Part shown: piece after piece, positions 61,203 to 64,000 of the stretch
Position numbering within the stretch: position 1 is the stretch's first letter
Layout of the letters: every line of letters starts with the position of its first letter
NCBI RefSeq assembly: GCF_007971525.1
Contig: NZ_CP042437.1
Coordinates: 2,604,001 to 2,668,000 of the forward strand
Direction of reading: 5' to 3'
DNA: 64,000 nucleotides
Origin: Mucilaginibacter ginsenosidivorax
GTDB taxonomy: Bacteria > Bacteroidota > Bacteroidia > Sphingobacteriales > Sphingobacteriaceae
Made by a program: the position numbers and the translations under genes
The notes under the pieces: model-generated
What the model was told of the DNA's origin: nothing
Database searches by the model: none
The model's input: only the letters and a program-made list of their open reading frames with translations

Positions 61203-62825
61203 TTAATACCCTGGATTTTGTTCTAAAACGGCATCCTTATTCAACTGAATTTCTGATAAGGGGATGGGCAATAACAGGTTTTTTGCTGCCAGGCCGGTTG
61301 TTGGGTGCTGAGCATCATTTGAATTGAGGCGTGTTGCACGATCAACCAGCGTTCCGGTACGCATCAGCGTCATCCTCCGGTTTTCCTCCCCAATCAATTC
61401 GCGGGCACGCTCGTCAAGTACAAAATCAACGGTCATTTGGCTGGAGGTAACCTGTGGTGCCTGCGCTCTTGTGCGCAAAACGTTAATGGTATTTGCAGCC
61501 TCGGTAGTTTTACCTTGCTTTACCTGGGCCTCTGCGAGTAACAAATAGGTTTCGCCTAACCGCATCATCATAAAATCTTTGATCATAGCATAACCAAAGG
61601 TATCGTTAGGATCAAACGCCCCCCATTTGGTTGTGCTTGGGCAAATTTTGTATAAGGTATCGGGACCGGTAAATGGTACTTGCTTGCCATAGTTGGCAGC
61701 AGTTGGATTGTTGATATAATAACGCCTCCTGATACTATATTGCGAATTGCGAATATCGCCTGTTGGATATAAACCGTACAATACCCAGTTACTTAACCTT
61801 AACCTGGCAATACTGCGGCCACCAAGCGAATCGCAAAGCACCATGCCGCTAATATTGTAATAGGCGGCTCCCCACACACGGCGTTGCTGGGCATTATCTG
61901 TATTACCCCCAACAACAGAATTTGGATTTTCCTGTTCAATAACCCATATGGCTTCCGAATTACCCTGGCTGCGGCGCTGGTTACCGTACACAAACATATC
62001 TGAGTAATAATCGCCGGCGCCGCTTGCCCGCACACCATAACGATTACTTATCAGGCTAAATTTACCACTGCTGATAACTGCCTGCGCCTGCTGTTCGGCC
62101 AGGTCGTTTTTGCCCATGCGCAGGTAAGCCTCGGCCAAAAGCTGCATGGCCATGTACTTATTAGCCCTGTCAACAGGTTTGCCCTGTACGTTTAGTTTGG
62201 AAGTTCCAGCATTTAAATCAGACAGGTTTGTACTTGCAAACGTAAGGTCGCTTATAATAAGGTTGTTGACCTGATCAAGCGGGGCACGTACAAAATCTGT
62301 TTTTGGCGCCGTAAGCGGGGCCGTTACCAAAGGCACTTTACCAAATAATGTAGCCAGGTTATTGTAAGCATATGCCCTAAAAAACTTGGCTTCGGCATCT
62401 ATCATATTTTTGCCTTTGGCGGTAAGCTTGGTGTTCGACGGATCTTCGACGGCCTTGATGATAATATTGGCATTGTTAATTAACGCGTAATACTTACCCC
62501 AGATATATGAGGCTGCCCCATCTGTTGGGGTAAGCTGCGCATAATTATAATAAGGCACTTCAATACCTTGCTGGTTTGCGGTAGCATTGGCCACATCGGT
62601 ACCTACCTGCCAAACACTTGGCCAGCCCTGCGCGCTTGAATAGGTTAAAATGGTGCTTTCATAATTGTAAAGGCCTACGGCAGCGGCTTCAAAGCCCAAT
62701 GAATCGTTAAGCGTTAGCGGGGTATATGAAGAGTAAGGCTTTTCGGCCAGGTATGACTTTTTACAGGATGCAAATGCGATTATTAGCACTGATACAGAAG
62801 CCACTATAATTGAATACTTTTTCAT
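61203..62825 (-). CDS. SusD/RagB family nutrient-binding lipoprotein
   Basis: 540 residues. Lipobox IIAFASC with lipidated Cys at 21. SusD landmarks FFRAYAYNNLATLFGKVPLV and the ending NKDAVLEQNPGY. Surface glycan-binding partner of the SusC encoded 20 bases upstream; first enzymes of the locus follow downstream. Confidence 0.95.
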   Translation of the reverse strand: MKKYSIIVASVSVLIIAFASCKKSYLAEKPYSSYTPLTLNDSLGFEAAAVGLYNYESTILTYSSAQGWPSVWQVGTDVANATANQQGIEVPYYNYAQLTPTDGAASYIWGKYYALINNANIIIKAVEDPSNTKLTAKGKNMIDAEAKFFRAYAYNNLATLFGKVPLVTAPLTAPKTDFVRAPLDQVNNLIISDLTFASTNLSDLNAGTSKLNVQGKPVDRANKYMAMQLLAEAYLRMGKNDLAEQQAQAVISSGKFSLISNRYGVRASGAGDYYSDMFVYGNQRRSQGNSEAIWVIEQENPNSVVGGNTDNAQQRRVWGAAYYNISGMVLCDSLGGRSIARLRLSNWVLYGLYPTGDIRNSQYSIRRRYYINNPTAANYGKQVPFTGPDTLYKICPSTTKWGAFDPNDTFGYAMIKDFMMMRLGETYLLLAEAQVKQGKTTEAANTINVLRTRAQAPQVTSSQMTVDFVLDERARELIGEENRRMTLMRTGTLVDRATRLNSNDAQHPTTGLAAKNLLLPIPLSEIQLNKDAVLEQNPGY

Positions 62826-62845
62826 GTCGTTTATCTTTTATCAGT

Positions 62846-64000
62846 TTATTTTAATGAGATGTTGGCGCCAAAAACAAATGTGCGGGTAGTTGGATAGTTG
62901 TTTGTCCAATCGCCAGATCCCCTGGTCGAGTAATTATTTTCAGGATCCCAGCCTATCCACTTGGTAAAAGTGTGCAGGTTGCGGCCGCTTACATAAAACG
63001 TTAAGCCGTTAATGTGCGCTTTATCTAACAACACCTGCGGCACAACATAGCTAAATGTTACATCTTTAATGCGGGTATAGCTGGCATCGCGCGGGTAGCC
63101 GTAACCCCTGGTGTTGGTATAAGCTAAAGACTGGAACGAGTTATTGCCGTTTGATGGTGTCCAGTATCCAATGGCTGCCGGTGTATTCCTCCTGCCCGAC
63201 TCATCAGCATAATTTAAATCGGCATTGTTTTTAAGCATACCTTGTGCTGTTTGTATAAATACACTCAGGTTAAATTGCTTGTAGTGAAAGGTATTGGTAA
63301 TACCGCCGGTCCACTTTGGCGTGGTTTGCCCCTGTATAACCCTGTCATCAGCAGTAATTTTGCCATCGCCATTGGTATCGGCAAATTTCAGGTCGCCCGG
63401 TTTCGCTCCTGGGTCTTGTTTAGAGGCATCCTCGCCGGTTTGCCAAACGCCTGTCATTTTGTAATCGTAAATTACGCTGATAGGTTTACCTATAAACCAC
63501 CTGTTGCCTATATCATCTTTACCATCGCCATAAAGGCTCACAATTTTATTCCTGTTGATGGCATATACGATGTTTGATTCCCAACGAAAATCCCTGCCAT
63601 CAATGTTTTTTGTATTCAAGGTAACCTCGATGCCTTTGTTGGCTACTTTACCAATATTATCCCATACTGATGAATAACCGGTAATTGCCGGCAGGCTTCG
63701 TTTTAACAGTAAACCAGATGTACGCGTTTTGTAAGCATCAACCGATCCGTTGATGCGACTGTTAAATAAAGAGAAATCTGCACCGATATTGGTGCCTACG
63801 GTGGTTTCCCAAAGCAGGTTGGCGTTACCCAGGTTACTGGCCTGCACCCCAATAGTGCTTACCCCGTTAAATGGCGACCGAACAGTACCATCTGTGGTTA
63901 TAGTTTGATAAACACTTATCGCCTCGTTACCGGTTTTTCCATAAGAGCCTCTCAGCTTTAAACTGTTAACTATTTTTGAATCTTTTAAAAAGTCTTCCTG
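62846..64000 (-). CDS. SusC/RagA TonB-dependent transporter, 5' truncated by window end
   Basis: The reading frame is open without a stop from 62846 to the window edge; the upstream part reads EDFLKDSKIVNSLKLRGSYG and GKTGNEAISVYQTI, typical SusC barrel sequence. The visible part (about 384 residues) is the C-terminal barrel, ending TRTFVFGANISLK. A GTG at 63847 is internal, not a start. The plug, N-terminal domain and signal peptide lie beyond the window. Transporter of the uronide locus. Confidence 0.93.
   Translation of the reverse strand, partial: QEDFLKDSKIVNSLKLRGSYGKTGNEAISVYQTITTDGTVRSPFNGVSTIGVQASNLGNANLLWETTVGTNIGADFSLFNSRINGSVDAYKTRTSGLLLKRSLPAITGYSSVWDNIGKVANKGIEVTLNTKNIDGRDFRWESNIVYAINRNKIVSLYGDGKDDIGNRWFIGKPISVIYDYKMTGVWQTGEDASKQDPGAKPGDLKFADTNGDGKITADDRVIQGQTTPKWTGGITNTFHYKQFNLSVFIQTAQGMLKNNADLNYADESGRRNTPAAIGYWTPSNGNNSFQSLAYTNTRGYGYPRDASYTRIKDVTFSYVVPQVLLDKAHINGLTFYVSGRNLHTFTKWIGWDPENNYSTRGSGDWTNNYPTTRTFVFGANISLK

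Noticed and set aside
63847..63847. GTG start for a 333-residue protein at 62846-63847
   Set aside because: The frame stays open to the window edge with typical SusC barrel sequence upstream, so this is an internal codon of a truncated gene.
1..64000. CRISPR arrays, insertion sequences, prophage genes or toxin-antitoxin pairs
   Set aside because: No regularly spaced repeats, transposase, integrase or phage structural genes were seen; the encapsulin shell has HK97 ancestry but sits in a metabolic operon without phage genes.

Overview
The window is a chromosomal segment from a Bacteroidota bacterium, most likely Sphingobacteriaceae (Mucilaginibacter/Pedobacter-like). The grounds are three SusC/SusD pairs, SusD lipoproteins with C-terminal 'NPG' ends, the Bacteroidota promoter signature TAnnTTTG upstream of several units, no evident Shine-Dalgarno sequences, and families typical of this group (DUF2264, GH88, GH97, BNR-4, DUF4256, ArsR-SRPBCC-DoxX operons). 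I see no insertion sequence, phage, rRNA or CRISPR array. There is one tRNA, tRNA-Ser(GGA).

Layout. 0-4 kb: housekeeping genes on the minus strand (fatty-acid-hydroxylase family protein, c-di-AMP cyclase CdaA, truncated haemoglobin, polyprenyl diphosphate synthase), a REP-like hairpin at the left edge, and tRNA-Ser. 4-13 kb: two paralogous 'AraC regulator + short-chain dehydrogenase' modules. One carries DUF2147 and a membrane protein. The other is a five-gene operon for a Tat-exported molybdenum hydroxylase (isoquinoline 1-oxidoreductase type) with a di-haem cytochrome c. 13-18 kb: a family 2A encapsulin operon with shell, cysteine desulfurase cargo bearing a ~240-residue disordered N-terminal extension, serine acetyltransferase and a cation/proton antiporter. 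18.5-30.3 kb: a convergent eight-gene SusC/SusD operon with three sulfatases, two rhodanese-domain proteins and no glycoside hydrolase. The encapsulin operon and this sulfatase operon together look like a sulfur acquisition, trafficking and storage locus.

30.3-32.8 kb: a candidate antisense small RNA in the SusC leader, then a three-gene membrane operon whose leader encodes a 31-residue peptide ending in a polycysteine tract, a plausible cysteine-responsive attenuator. 32.8-43 kb: a soluble multi-PAS histidine kinase, a SusC/SusD pair without enzymes, an unknown secreted protein and a YdcF-like protein. 43-46 kb: an ArsR-controlled operon with two near-identical palindromic operators on its promoter. 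46-55 kb: a complete chemosensory operon (STAS, CheY-like, CheA, CheW, two chemoreceptors, CheR, CheD, CheB) with no motor genes in the window. It ends in a bidirectional terminator built from the last codons of cheB. 55-64 kb: a uronide polysaccharide utilisation locus (GH97, GH88, DUF2264, BNR-4 propeller, SusD, and a SusC cut by the window end).

All calls come from reading motifs and translations by eye; no database or folding program was run. Exact TAnnTTTG matches are expected by chance roughly once per 2 kb per strand in AT-rich DNA, so isolated promoter calls are weak unless supported by other signals.
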